Notes under the pieces: model-generated | What the model saw: only the letters and a program-made list of their open reading frames with translations | What the model was told of the DNA's origin: nothing | Database searches by the model: none | Assembly (NCBI GenBank): GCA_021795795.1 | Contig: JAJYPA010000031.1 | Location: 1 to 34,663, forward strand | Length of the DNA: 34,663 nucleotides | Reading direction: 5' to 3' | Origin: Pseudomonadota bacterium | GTDB lineage: Bacteria; Pseudomonadota; Gammaproteobacteria; Halothiobacillales; Halothiobacillaceae | Program-made: the position numbers and the translations under genes | Shown here: positions 22,918-29,628 of the stretch, piece by piece | How positions within the stretch are numbered: the first letter of the stretch is position 1 | How the letters are laid out: each line of letters starts with the position of its first letter

Positions 22918-22938
22918 ATGCACGGAAAGGGAAGCGGT
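22918..22938 (-). promoter_or_regulatory. Leader element copy 2 (- strand)
   Basis: Read on the - strand, ACCGCTTCCC (22938-22929) is followed, after three bases, by CCGTGCAT (22925-22918). This matches the cores at 5976, 27035, 27446 and 34126. It lies about 42 bp before the GTG start at 22876. Confidence 0.5.
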
Positions 22939-23012
22939 GTCTGGTTGCACAAAAGTCACACTCGCGCTAATCTGTTTATAGTGTCGATGGGGTTAAAGAG
23001 GAGTTTTCTGCA

Positions 23013-23282
23013 ATGTTGGTCACAAAGATTCGCAAGCAAGGCGGCGCGGCGGTGGTTACGCTCCCCGCAGAAGTATTGAGGCAGTTGGATGCCGGTATTG
23101 GTGAGGATTTGAGCATCGTGGTCTCCCAGCACACGGTTATTATGCGTCCGGCACGCGGTGAGCGGCGGCGCTATAGCTTGGAAGAATTGCTCGCTGGTGT
23201 CACCGAACAGGACATGCAGGTCCTCGCTGAAGACACCGCCTGGGCCAGGGAAGGTGCACCCGCCGGGAGGGAGTTGATTTGA
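23013..23282 (+). CDS. mazE: MazE/PemI-like antitoxin (AbrB fold)
   Basis: The protein has 89 residues. The N-terminal swapped-hairpin AbrB domain reads K-I-R-K-Q-G-G-A-A-V-V-T-L-P-A-E-V-L-R-Q-L...G-E-D-L-S-I-V; the C-terminal part is acidic and probably wraps the toxin. The toxin gene overlaps it by 4 bp. GAGGAG precedes the ATG. Together they form a plasmid-stability module next to the right edge of the gas vesicle island. The DNA-binding N-domain should autorepress the operon. Confidence 0.88.
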   Translation: MLVTKIRKQGGAAVVTLPAEVLRQLDAGIGEDLSIVVSQHTVIMRPARGERRRYSLEELLAGVTEQDMQVLAEDTAWAREGAPAGRELI

Positions 23283-23632
23283 TCGGACGGAAGGTCCAAT
23301 TCCCTGGCGACGTGTACTGGATCAATCCCAACCCAACAGCAGGAAACGAAATCCGGGATCGGCACCGGTTCGTGGTCATTACGCCCACCGAAATCAACAA
23401 GCTGGGCTTGGTCACCTGTGTGCCTATCACCAGTGGTGGCAATCACGCCAGGCAGAACGGCTTGACCGTGGCCATTGCGGGGCATGACACGACGGGTGTG
23501 GCCGTCTGCAATCAAATGCGCACATTCGACCTACGCGCCCGTGCTGGAGACATTCAGTATGTGGAAACGCTGGACCAGCAAACCACGCGCGAAATCATCA
23601 ACCGGGTAACGAGTATCATCGATCCGGCGTGA
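23279..23632 (+). CDS. mazF: MazF/PemK-like toxin (mRNA interferase)
   Basis: The protein has 117 residues, standard for the family. It shows G-D-V-Y-W-I-N-P-N-P near the start, then R-H-R-F-V-V-I-T-P, C-V-P-I-T-S-G-G and V-A-V-C-N-Q-M-R-T-F-D. The active-site Arg and Thr of the family are visible. MazF cuts RNA at short sequence motifs. It starts with TTG at 23279 inside the antitoxin stop; this rare start would keep its level below that of the antitoxin. Confidence 0.88.
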   Translation: MIGRKVQFPGDVYWINPNPTAGNEIRDRHRFVVITPTEINKLGLVTCVPITSGGNHARQNGLTVAIAGHDTTGVAVCNQMRTFDLRARAGDIQYVETLDQQTTREIINRVTSIIDPA

Positions 23633-24246
23633 CGTGATCGCTGACCGCTTCCGGGGAGCCAGGCGGAGCCGCTGGGGATGCCAGGACGGGCCGGATCAGA
23701 GAGTGGGTTGATGACAGAAAAAGCAGCCCGCCCAAAAGCACCCCATTCCCTTATCTTGCACTCACTTCGTTCGCGGAAAGACAAAATTACCCGTTTTTTT
23801 CCCCGGTTTACCGGGGCGCGCGGCATTTTTGACCCCCTAACCCATCCACAACCTGACACCACCACCCCTTTCCGGTCCACAATCAACCACTAACCGGTCC
23901 TTAACCAGACGCCAACCTGTACCTTTGAATTACCTTTCTCTGTCCTTTTCCTATCCCGAATCAATCCCAATGTGCCGATACCTGCCCCTCAATTTTCCAC
24001 AAGCGGTCCGTAACTTGGTCAAGATATCCCTCTCTGGTCCATAATCGGTCATCAACCCATCCTTAACCTATTCTGAACCAGCCGCTAACCTATCCAGGCT
24101 ATCGCTAACCTGCCCCAGCCGTCCTTGTCTGTCCCTAACCAATTCTATAGATATTCGTTACCTGTTACGTCAGTTGGAGACACACGAAAAATGATGCTAT
24201 ATATAAACTCAGCACAGACGCTGGCACGCGGAATGAGGAGGTAGGT
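23633..24246. repeat. Non-coding, repeat-rich region before the TraK-like gene
   Basis: The 614-bp gap carries no supportable gene. From about 23830 to 24170 one strand is strongly pyrimidine-rich and contains many [C/T]TAACC words (23837, 23890, 23901, 24063, 24085, 24105, 24135) and GGTCC-[A/T/G]-[T/C]AA words. Two units of 20 bp start at 24085 and 24105. A hairpin CCCCGG-TTTA-CCGGGG lies at 23801-23816. CTAACCTATCCAGG (24085-24098) is close to the IncP nick consensus but has A where T is expected. Origin of transfer or replication is possible. Confidence 0.45.
24193..24205 (+). promoter_or_regulatory. Extended -10 promoter of the TraK-like gene
   Basis: GATGCTATATATA has TG-C-TATATA, the same extended -10 form as upstream of traF. 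It lies 42 bp before ATG 24247. Confidence 0.55.
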
Positions 24247-24612
24247 ATGGATGCTTTAAAAGCCCTGATAGACAAGGGACCTGACAAAAAATATTACAAG
24301 GTCAAGGCGATTGTGCTGGAGCGTTACCTAGATATTCAGACTGCCCGACAAATCATGTGCATGTGGCGAGATATCGCTGTTGCTCTGGGTTTTGAAGAGA
24401 AACAATGGCATCAGGTTGCCGTCTGTTATCGGCGCGTCGACGCGCAGGTCAAAGCGGGCATCCTGACGCCTGGCGGGGTCGTAGAGTCGAAAACAAAGGT
24501 CAAAGACCCTCAATTCACCCGTCTTCCATCCAAGAAGATGCCTGTTGGAGACGGAGAAGCAATACAGCAGGAGGTGGAAACAAAGTATGGCGCTGATTTT
24601 TTCAAGAAGTGA
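24247..24612 (+). CDS. Small DNA-binding-like protein, TraK-like by position and pattern
   Basis: The protein has 121 residues. A helical region, R-Q-I-M-C-M-W-R-D-I-A-V-A-L-G-F...W-H-Q-V-A-V-C-Y-R-R-V-D-A-Q-V-K-A-G-I-L (about residues 33-77), has the I-W/M-W ... Y-x-x-F/V pattern I associate with TraK-type oriT-binding proteins, and the TraL-like and TraM-like genes follow, as in RP4 (with one gene in between). That is a weak match; a simple plasmid HTH protein is equally possible. GAGGAGGT precedes the ATG. The repeat-rich region upstream would be its natural binding site. Confidence 0.6.
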   Translation: MDALKALIDKGPDKKYYKVKAIVLERYLDIQTARQIMCMWRDIAVALGFEEKQWHQVAVCYRRVDAQVKAGILTPGGVVESKTKVKDPQFTRLPSKKMPVGDGEAIQQEVETKYGADFFKK

Positions 24613-24613
24613 C

Positions 24614-24622
24614 GCTATATAC
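24614..24622 (+). promoter_or_regulatory. Possible promoter of the anti-repressor gene
   Basis: The box CGCTATATA (24614-24622) resembles the other plasmid promoters but lacks the TG extension. It lies about 35 bp before ATG 24656. Confidence 0.4.
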
Positions 24623-24655
24623 AAATGGTCAATCTCTGAAGAGAGGAGTTTTGCT

Positions 24656-25405
24656 ATGAGCACCAATACCGCTTTGATACCGGTCACCGAAGGCACAATA
24701 CAGGGACGCGCCAAGCCGTTGTGCGATGCCCGCGACCTGCATGCCTTTCTGGGGGTCGGTATCCAGCAACATGGATTTGTCGAGAACCAGGGCTTTGTAA
24801 TACTCCCCAATTCTGGGGAATATTCTGGTCGCGGCCAGCCAAAAAAGGAATACGCCCTCACCGTTGAGGCGGCCAAGCACATCGCTATGGCTGAACACAC
24901 AGCCAAGGGTAAGGAAGCCCGCGACTACTTCATTGAGTGCGAACGCATCACCATTGAGGGTAAGTCGCGACAACTGCCGTCCACCGAAGACCTGCGCGCC
25001 ATCGATCAGGGACTGAGAATAGACCAACCCATATCCCTGTTGATTCCGCCGCAAGCTGTGGTCACCTGTGTCATGCCAGACAAACGCGTATATACATTTG
25101 TATGGCTGGACAAAACCAGCAATCACAAGGTGGTCGTGGGTGCCCCACGGGTGTTGGAAGATTTCATTAATGGCCGTCAGTTACCGATGCCGCGCCCCGT
25201 GCTTTTCGCTACACCGTTGTGGTTTGATCTGTTGGGACGCGGAGCGATGGCGATCACCGGTGATACATACAGGGCGGACGGGAGCTTACCTCATATGATG
25301 TTTCCGGCGGCGCACGAGCTGATTATCGGTGACGATGAGGAGATCGTTGATCTGTGCAATGACAAAGGTTATTCAATCAATAGCTATCTGGTACCACATA
25401 ACTGA
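24656..25405 (+). CDS. AntA/AntB-type anti-repressor domain protein
   Basis: The protein has 249 residues. Residues 20-100 match the phage AntA/AntB anti-repressor pattern: D-A-R-D-L-H-A-F-L-G-V...F-V-I-L-P-N...K-K-E-Y-A-L-T-V-E-A-A-K-H-I-A-M-A-E-H-T-A-K-G-K-E-A-R-D-Y-F-I-E-C-E. The C-terminal 150 residues are not recognised and may bind a partner. Such proteins relieve repression by binding a repressor, and are usual in phages; here it sits among transfer genes and may switch plasmid gene expression. GAGAGGAG precedes ATG 24656; an earlier in-frame start at 24545 lies inside the previous gene. Confidence 0.82.
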   Translation: MSTNTALIPVTEGTIQGRAKPLCDARDLHAFLGVGIQQHGFVENQGFVILPNSGEYSGRGQPKKEYALTVEAAKHIAMAEHTAKGKEARDYFIECERITIEGKSRQLPSTEDLRAIDQGLRIDQPISLLIPPQAVVTCVMPDKRVYTFVWLDKTSNHKVVVGAPRVLEDFINGRQLPMPRPVLFATPLWFDLLGRGAMAITGDTYRADGSLPHMMFPAAHELIIGDDEEIVDLCNDKGYSINSYLVPHN

Positions 25406-25420
25406 AAGGAGAGTTGCGCC

Positions 25421-26161
25421 ATGATTTACTATTCACATGGGGACAAGGGCGGGGTTGGCAAGAGTATGGTCAGCGCGGTGCTGCTGGAATACCTACTCGA
25501 AAAATCGTATTTGCGCAGCAAAAGCAGCGCTCCGAAGTTGATCGAGGGGGACGCTGGTCAACCCGATATCGCATTGCGATACCATGGGGTGATCGAGGTT
25601 CGCGGGGTAAATCTCAACCAGGCTGGAGCATCGGACGCGGCCGTTATGGCTTTTACCGACGCGCTCGAAGACCTTGGGGAGGGGGATGTCGTCGTTAACC
25701 TACCGGCTGCGGCGGGCGATACTCTGGAGCATCTGGCGGAAGTGCTGATCACCGCAGCGGACGAACTCGGCCATGAAAGCCGGGTTTTCTACAGCATCGG
25801 ACATACCGCTATAGCCACCAAAAACGCCCTGAAAAGCATTAACAGCGGACTACTCGGCGCGGTCGGGGCAGGTAACAGGTGCATCGTGTATCCCGCGTTT
25901 TTGGGAAGCACGGAGAACTTCGACTGGATGAAGTCAGGTGCGCGGGAGTCTTTCAAGGGCCACGAAATTGTCATGCCGGCGATCTCCCCAGATGAGTTGG
26001 CGCAGGTGGTGCTGGGCACGGGCGGCACGTTCGCGGCACTCGCGGACAAGACCACGTCTCCCTTGAAAATGGGAGAGCGGCTGGTTTTCCAAAGCCGGTT
26101 TTATCGTCCTGCACTGGCCGCCATCGCTGTTTTTGACGATCAGGAAAGTCAGGAGGGCTAA
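25421..26161 (+). CDS. TraL-like P-loop ATPase (ParA/MinD-type)
   Basis: The protein has 246 residues. The deviant Walker A H-G-D-K-G-G-V-G-K-S lies at residues 6-15, followed by L-I-E-G-D-A-G-Q-P-D-I (switch I region) and V-V-V-N-L-P-A-A-A (Walker B region). This fits the TraL/MobD type found next to mobilisation genes in RP4 and in the Acidithiobacillus plasmid pTF-FC2, more than plasmid partition ParA, because no ParB gene follows. It precedes a TraM-like membrane protein by 2 bp. It could be a partition protein instead. AAAGGAGAG precedes the ATG. Confidence 0.75.
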   Translation: MIYYSHGDKGGVGKSMVSAVLLEYLLEKSYLRSKSSAPKLIEGDAGQPDIALRYHGVIEVRGVNLNQAGASDAAVMAFTDALEDLGEGDVVVNLPAAAGDTLEHLAEVLITAADELGHESRVFYSIGHTAIATKNALKSINSGLLGAVGAGNRCIVYPAFLGSTENFDWMKSGARESFKGHEIVMPAISPDELAQVVLGTGGTFAALADKTTSPLKMGERLVFQSRFYRPALAAIAVFDDQESQEG

Positions 26162-26163
26162 TC

Positions 26164-26961
26164 ATGCCGCGCTCACCTGAAGAGGAGCTGAAAGCATCGG
26201 AGATTGCCCGAGTTCCCGCTACGGAGGAGGGCGGGCAGCAAAGCATGCGCGATGCCGCGCTGGATGGTCTCCCTTCCGCATGGAGGGAAAAACTCATAGA
26301 GCGTGCGGCCGCCGCCGGCGTTCGTCATGAAAACGATGTGGGCTGGCTCCTTGTGGGATCCGTGATCAACGCATGGGCTTCCGCAGCGGCGGCAGGGCAG
26401 GCCGCCAAAGAGGTTCAGGAAGGAGTGGCACGTATCCCTGACCAGATTTCCGATGGCGCTACCAGGGCCAGCGATGCAGTGCTGGCGAATTTGCTAGATG
26501 GATCCAAGCAATGGGTGACCGCCTTTACCGTTGCCGTGAATAGTCGGCAGGCGAAATTGCTGGAAGCTGCGGACGCGGGCGCCAATAAAATCAGAGATGC
26601 GGCGGAGACGCTGACACAATCCCTGGACGCAGCCATCGATGCGAAGAAGGCGGAGGGCGTTTCCGACTTTGCGAAGGCTGCCGCTGACGCCGGGAGGGTC
26701 GCAGCGACAGCATCTCTGGCGGCTCAGGTAAGCCGGTCCGCCGCAGTATCTATTACGGCATTTCTGATCGCTTGCGCCATCGGCGCCGTGGCGATGTGGG
26801 GCTATCTGGATGTGGGGCACAAAGCCATGCCGGAAGACATGTCCATCTTTGTCATGCCAGACGGGCAGAGCGTCGTAAAAATCAAGGGCGGCTCACTAGG
26901 GCCAGAGACAAAATGCGGATCTGATGGTTTCTGTATCACGGTTACAGCACAAGGGAAGTAA
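26164..26961 (+). CDS. Ala-rich helical protein with one C-terminal membrane span (TraM-like by position)
   Basis: The protein has 265 residues: a long Ala-rich helical stretch (about residues 40-195; many A-x-x-A-A-x-x and D-A repeats), one membrane segment (about 199-217, I-T-A-F-L-I-A-C-A-I-G-A-V-A-M-W-G) and a 48-residue tail with two Cys (C-G-S-D-G-F-C) that could form a disulphide outside. It is co-translated with the TraL-like ATPase (2 bp apart, CAGGAGG), the arrangement of traL-traM in RP4. The sequence itself is not recognised. A membrane anchor for the ATPase is a reasonable guess. Confidence 0.65.
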   Translation: MPRSPEEELKASEIARVPATEEGGQQSMRDAALDGLPSAWREKLIERAAAAGVRHENDVGWLLVGSVINAWASAAAAGQAAKEVQEGVARIPDQISDGATRASDAVLANLLDGSKQWVTAFTVAVNSRQAKLLEAADAGANKIRDAAETLTQSLDAAIDAKKAEGVSDFAKAAADAGRVAATASLAAQVSRSAAVSITAFLIACAIGAVAMWGYLDVGHKAMPEDMSIFVMPDGQSVVKIKGGSLGPETKCGSDGFCITVTAQGK

Positions 26962-26984
26962 TCGTGCGTTATGACGTATGCAAA

Positions 26985-27056
26985 TGGTGCTATATCACTA
27001 TCAGCAACGCTAGATTGGTCGCGGGGCCGATGCGCCGCTTCCCTCGCGGTGCATGG
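26985..27056 (+). promoter_or_regulatory. Promoter plus leader element copy 3
   Basis: TGGTGCTATATC (26985-26996) is an extended -10 box. CCGCTTCCC (27035-27043) and GGTGCATGG (27048-27056) form the leader element core. The next start codon (27086) is 30 bp further on. Confidence 0.6.
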
Positions 27057-27085
27057 ATCAGATAGTTCATGAAAGGAGAGTCGCC

Positions 27086-27322
27086 ATGGGTAAGTTGACT
27101 AGTGATATGGATGTTTTGGGCGAGCGCGCACTGATTACAGCGGTGCTGGAGCAGGCCATAAAAGATGGCTTGCACGCCACAGGTAGTCGTGCGGCCATCT
27201 CCGCGCAGCGGTGGCTACTCGGTTCTGAAGTGGCGGCAGGGTACTTCTGGCTGCTGGGCATGGATCCGGCGGTTGCCCGTTCTCGCTTGCGCCGCACGTT
27301 CGGGGAAGATGCAGCCGCTTAG
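27086..27322 (+). CDS. Small hypothetical protein (78 residues)
   Basis: The start at 27086 follows GAAAGGAGAG. The sequence E-R-A-L-I-T-A-V-L-E-Q-A...R-W-L-L-G-S-E-V-A-A-G-Y-F-W-L-L-G-M-D-P-A-V-A-R-S-R-L-R resembles small mobile-element proteins with a W-L-x-S-x-x-x-x-x-F-x-x-x-C/L-x-x-L-G-x-D-P-x-x-V-R motif; I know the motif as common in prophages but not its function. It is cytosolic and mostly helical. It is controlled by its own promoter and leader element. Confidence 0.65.
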   Translation: MGKLTSDMDVLGERALITAVLEQAIKDGLHATGSRAAISAQRWLLGSEVAAGYFWLLGMDPAVARSRLRRTFGEDAAA

Positions 27323-27442
27323 TCTCACGGGCTTTACAGAATTGTCTGCCTGATTGCTCGCGGGGAGCAGCGTCACCCGTTGAACTCCGCGATGTGGTCG
27401 TAAGTCGTGGGATATTTCTATCACGCCCGACACATTCAATGT

Positions 27443-27472
27443 GGACCGCTTCCCGCGCCGTGCATGGGGTAC
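27443..27472 (+). promoter_or_regulatory. Leader element copy 4
   Basis: GGACCGCTTCCC (27443-27454) is followed by GCGCCGTGCATGGGGTAC (27455-27472), the most complete copy. It lies 34 bp before the next start (27506). A weak -10-like TTTCTATCAC lies about 30 bp upstream. Confidence 0.55.
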
Positions 27473-27505
27473 GAAGGCAGACTTAAACAATAAAGGAGTA
27501 TCGAC

Positions 27506-27805
27506 ATGAAGAGCAATCAAAAAGGATTTACGGCGGCCATAATGGTAATTTCGATGTTGATAGGCACAGGGATAGGCACCTATATTCTGTATCAAGTGGC
27601 GAATAATAAAGCTGGCGTCATCAGCAAGTACATCAATGCCGAAAGGTACTCGCGGTCGAACCTGTACGCCTTGGGTCAGCACAGTAATGCACAATTCCGG
27701 GCGGTTGTGGCACAGTGCCAGACGCCGGCAGGGATTAAGAGCATGGGGCGCGTCGCATGCGCAAACGCCCACTATGTGAATGCCCAATTGCTGGGGAACT
27801 ATTGA
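27506..27805 (+). CDS. Small membrane protein with a pilin-like N-terminus
   Basis: The protein has 99 residues. It begins K-S-N-Q-K-G-F-T-A-A-I-M-V-I-S-M-L-I-G-T-G-I-G, which looks like a type IV prepilin leader (basic, then G-F-T and a hydrophobic helix) but the conserved Glu at position +5 is absent. Two Cys (Q-C-Q, A-C-A) near the C-terminus could form a disulphide. Only one hydrophobic segment is present. AAAGGAG precedes the ATG. It could be a minor pilin-like protein or a simple membrane anchor. Confidence 0.62.
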   Translation: MKSNQKGFTAAIMVISMLIGTGIGTYILYQVANNKAGVISKYINAERYSRSNLYALGQHSNAQFRAVVAQCQTPAGIKSMGRVACANAHYVNAQLLGNY

Positions 27806-27904
27806 ACCATGGACAATGCTTGCTACGCGCATAACCAAGCGCGTTACGGCAGACGCGCACGTTTACAACACCCCAAAAACTGTGCAATGAAATAGGAGAC
27901 TGAC

Positions 27905-28129
27905 ATGAGTATACGAAAGCTGACGTATGAAATTGCCCGCGACATTCAAAGCGGGAAAATAACCCTGGAGGGCGCCATGGCGACATGGGGGCAGGTCATT
28001 GACCGGGACGACCTGGAGGACGTTCTGGCAAGCCTGGGCTCAGTGACAGACAACGAGGACGGCACGGTGACTATCCGCGTCCCCGACTCGTGGGAACGCA
28101 CCTGGAGTGAGGAAGACCCCCCAGCGTGA
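27905..28129 (+). CDS. Small acidic hypothetical protein (74 residues)
   Basis: ATAGGAGACTGAC precedes ATG 27905. The protein is acidic and soluble (I-R-K-L-T-Y-E-I-A-R-D-I-Q-S-G-K-I-T-L-E-G-A-M-A-T-W-G-Q-V near the start). No family recognised. A strong terminator follows 21 bp downstream, so this is the last gene of its transcription unit. Confidence 0.62.
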   Translation: MSIRKLTYEIARDIQSGKITLEGAMATWGQVIDRDDLEDVLASLGSVTDNEDGTVTIRVPDSWERTWSEEDPPA

Positions 28130-28150
28130 GCATCACAAAAAACCACCACC

Positions 28151-28176
28151 CCCGGCCCCGTGCCGGGTTTTTTTTT
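28151..28176 (+). terminator. Intrinsic terminator
   Basis: CCCGGC and GCCGGG form a 6-bp stem with a 5-nt loop, followed by nine T residues (28168-28176). It ends the + strand gene run of 24.2-28.1 kb. Confidence 0.9.
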
Positions 28177-28249
28177 GTGTCTTGAGATCCCGTTCCAGGG
28201 GCTTCACTCCCTGAAAAATTTTAATTTGGCAGTGCTCCATAATTAGCGT

Positions 28250-28280
28250 TTGCGACAGGCCCGTACGTCGCAAGTGCGGC
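28250..28280 (+). other. Candidate oriT (inverted repeat followed by AAGTGCG)
   Basis: A perfect 7-bp inverted repeat, TTGCGAC (28250-28256) and GTCGCAA (28267-28273), is directly followed by GTGCGGC. IncQ and Ti type nick regions have an inverted repeat followed by a TAAGTGCGCCCT-like word; here the sequence around the arm end reads CAAGTGCGGC, a partial match. The A/T-rich stretch upstream (28214-28228) is also usual near oriT. No relaxase gene is in the window, so this is only a candidate. Confidence 0.35.
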
Positions 28281-28340
28281 TAATATTGAGGCTCTTCGTC
28301 GAATCGAGTGGGTAAGGGCAGAGGGCCGGGCCGAAAGACG

Positions 28341-28532
28341 TCACCTGATCGGCTTCGCCTTCACCTTCCATGCGGCCAGCACAGAGAGATCGATGATGTC
28401 ACTGTACATCTCGGGCGCTGCCCGCCTCGCCAGCCGACGCTCTCGATACGCCGCCGATGCCGCCCGGCTGGCCGCCCTGGCGTCTGCATGGATGCGTGGT
28501 CTGCCAACCCCCTTGCCTCGCTTCGTCTCCAT
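28341..28532 (-). CDS. Small basic protein with a G-R-P-R motif
   Basis: The protein has 63 residues from ATG 28532, after AGAGGATCGAGG. The N-terminus K-G-V-G-R-P-R-I-H-A-D-A is an AT-hook-like basic motif, followed by a helix (A-A-Y-R-E-R-R-L-A-R-R). This G-R-P-R-x-H-A pattern is widespread in small bacterial DNA-associated proteins of unknown role. The 60 bp upstream on this strand are A/T-rich (TATTTATATCACC, CATATATATTAAGG) and likely hold its promoter. It could be a small regulator. Confidence 0.62.
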   Translation of the reverse strand: METKRGKGVGRPRIHADARAASRAASAAYRERRLARRAAPEMYSDIIDLSVLAAWKVKAKPIR

Positions 28533-28789
28533 CGCCTCGATCCTCTTGCCGTATGACGCCCTTAATATATATGACGGTGATATAAATAGTAAATAATTTA
28601 CATGGCGGGACATAAATTAGCCGGCCAAAATCGCCTCCGTCAATCCCGCGACGTGCCGGTTGCAAGGGGAAAGGCGCGCGCGGAGCAACCGGGTCGGCGG
28701 CGCGTTTACCGACCGAGTCGGCGGTTTCAACCTTTAAGTTACGCTTGCCACTTACTGTTATTAATGGTCTTACCGATCCAACAGTTATG

Positions 28790-28906
28790 TCACCATATCC
28801 GCTTCGCCAGATCCTCAGCCTTGAGATACCTGTACCGCTTCAACATCTGCAAGGTCTTGTGCCCCTTGACGATAGTCCTTGCTCCGTATTCATAAAGATG
28901 ACGATG
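28790..28906 (-). pseudogene. C-terminal remnant of a tyrosine recombinase
   Basis: Thirty-eight codons on the - strand end in G-H-K-T-L-Q-M-L-K-R-Y-R-Y-L-K-A-E-D-L-A, which is the typical end of phage-type integrases (second His of the active site in G-H-K and the nucleophile Tyr in K-R-Y). A stop at 28907-28909 cuts the frame upstream and no start is present. It shows that an integrase gene was once here. Confidence 0.8.
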
Positions 28907-28924
28907 CTACGGAATACAGGCACA

Positions 28925-28951
28925 AAAAAGCCCCTTCGAAGAGTTGGGGCT
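28925..28951 (-). terminator. Terminator of the autotransporter/hydroxylase operon
   Basis: Read on the - strand, AGCCCC (28951-28946) and GGGGCT (28934-28929) pair around an 11-nt loop and run into a T tract (28929-28924). It lies 20 bp after the stop of the hydroxylase gene. Confidence 0.85.
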
Positions 28952-28970
28952 GGGTGAATCCCGTTCCAGG

Positions 28971-29564
28971 TTAAACGTATGCCCGCCCCCGTATCCACTT
29001 TGTGGCAATCCATTTTTCACCTTGCAGAACCGGTTCGCCCGCGTGTAGTGACTTCTGCAGCAACTGACCGTCTTTCACACTGCGGAAAAACAGACCCAGC
29101 CCCGCATGCGGGAAGACCCGCATGTCCATCTCGGGGAAAAATGTGCCGCCACCCGCCGGCACGGAGTTCAGATACAAAATCATAGTGGCGATCCGGTTGC
29201 CGCCGTGCTCCAGTTGTGGATTCCCCGGCGTGAAAGCGTCGTGGTGCGGGACGTACTTCTCGCCGGGCCGGTAGTGAAGCACCTGCAAGGGTTCCTGGTT
29301 CTCCAGCGCTATTCCAGTCAGAGCGGCGATCCTCTGATTTAGCGACCGTATCAGGGGATGATCCTTGTCCACCCAGGACATGTTGTTACTGCGCACCGCA
29401 TCCACCCGGACCGCCCCAGTATCACTATCGCAGACGGACGCCTTCGCTTCACACGTGCGGGCAATCTCAATAAGCGCCCCACATTTAGTAGGGGCTATCA
29501 GCCCGTGAAATACCGTTGCCCGCAACGCATCCGCGTCGACTTGTGTCAATATGCTGATGTTCAT
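28971..29564 (-). CDS. 2-oxoglutarate/Fe(II) oxygenase, prolyl 4-hydroxylase-like
   Basis: The protein has 197 residues. The iron ligands are visible as H107-x-D109 (Y-V-P-H-H-D-A-F) and H174 (L-H-A-G-E-P-V), with K184 (Q-G-E-K-W-I-A-T-K-W) for 2-oxoglutarate; T-M-I-L-Y-L-N and G-G-G-T-F-F-P complete the P4Hc pattern. These enzymes hydroxylate prolyl residues using O2 and 2-oxoglutarate. There is no signal peptide, so it acts in the cytoplasm. It follows the autotransporter gene, which has a long Pro-Ala linker, by 64 bp and shares its terminator; that linker is the obvious candidate substrate (inference). ATG 29564 follows AAGGAG. Confidence 0.9.
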   Translation of the reverse strand: MNISILTQVDADALRATVFHGLIAPTKCGALIEIARTCEAKASVCDSDTGAVRVDAVRSNNMSWVDKDHPLIRSLNQRIAALTGIALENQEPLQVLHYRPGEKYVPHHDAFTPGNPQLEHGGNRIATMILYLNSVPAGGGTFFPEMDMRVFPHAGLGLFFRSVKDGQLLQKSLHAGEPVLQGEKWIATKWIRGRAYV

Positions 29565-29590
29565 TGTGGTTGTCTCCTTGTGGCACGAAT

Positions 29591-29611
29591 GGCCGGGGGT
29601 TAATCCCGGCC
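29591..29611. other. Intercistronic hairpin between autotransporter and hydroxylase genes
   Basis: GGCCGGG (29591-29597) and CCCGGCC (29605-29611) form a 7-bp stem with no T tract on either side. It may reduce or process read-through from the autotransporter gene into the hydroxylase gene. Confidence 0.5.
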
Positions 29612-29628
29612 TTGGCGGATGCCCGGTT

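Noticed and set aside
23801..23816. CCCCGG-TTTA-CCGGGG hairpin as a terminator for mazEF
   Set aside because: The T run lies before the hairpin on the + strand, not after it, so it does not fit an intrinsic terminator in that direction; it is 170 bp past the gene.
23554..23886. - strand frame over the end of mazF and the following gap
   Set aside because: It overlaps the toxin gene antisense, has no recognisable motif and no ribosome site.
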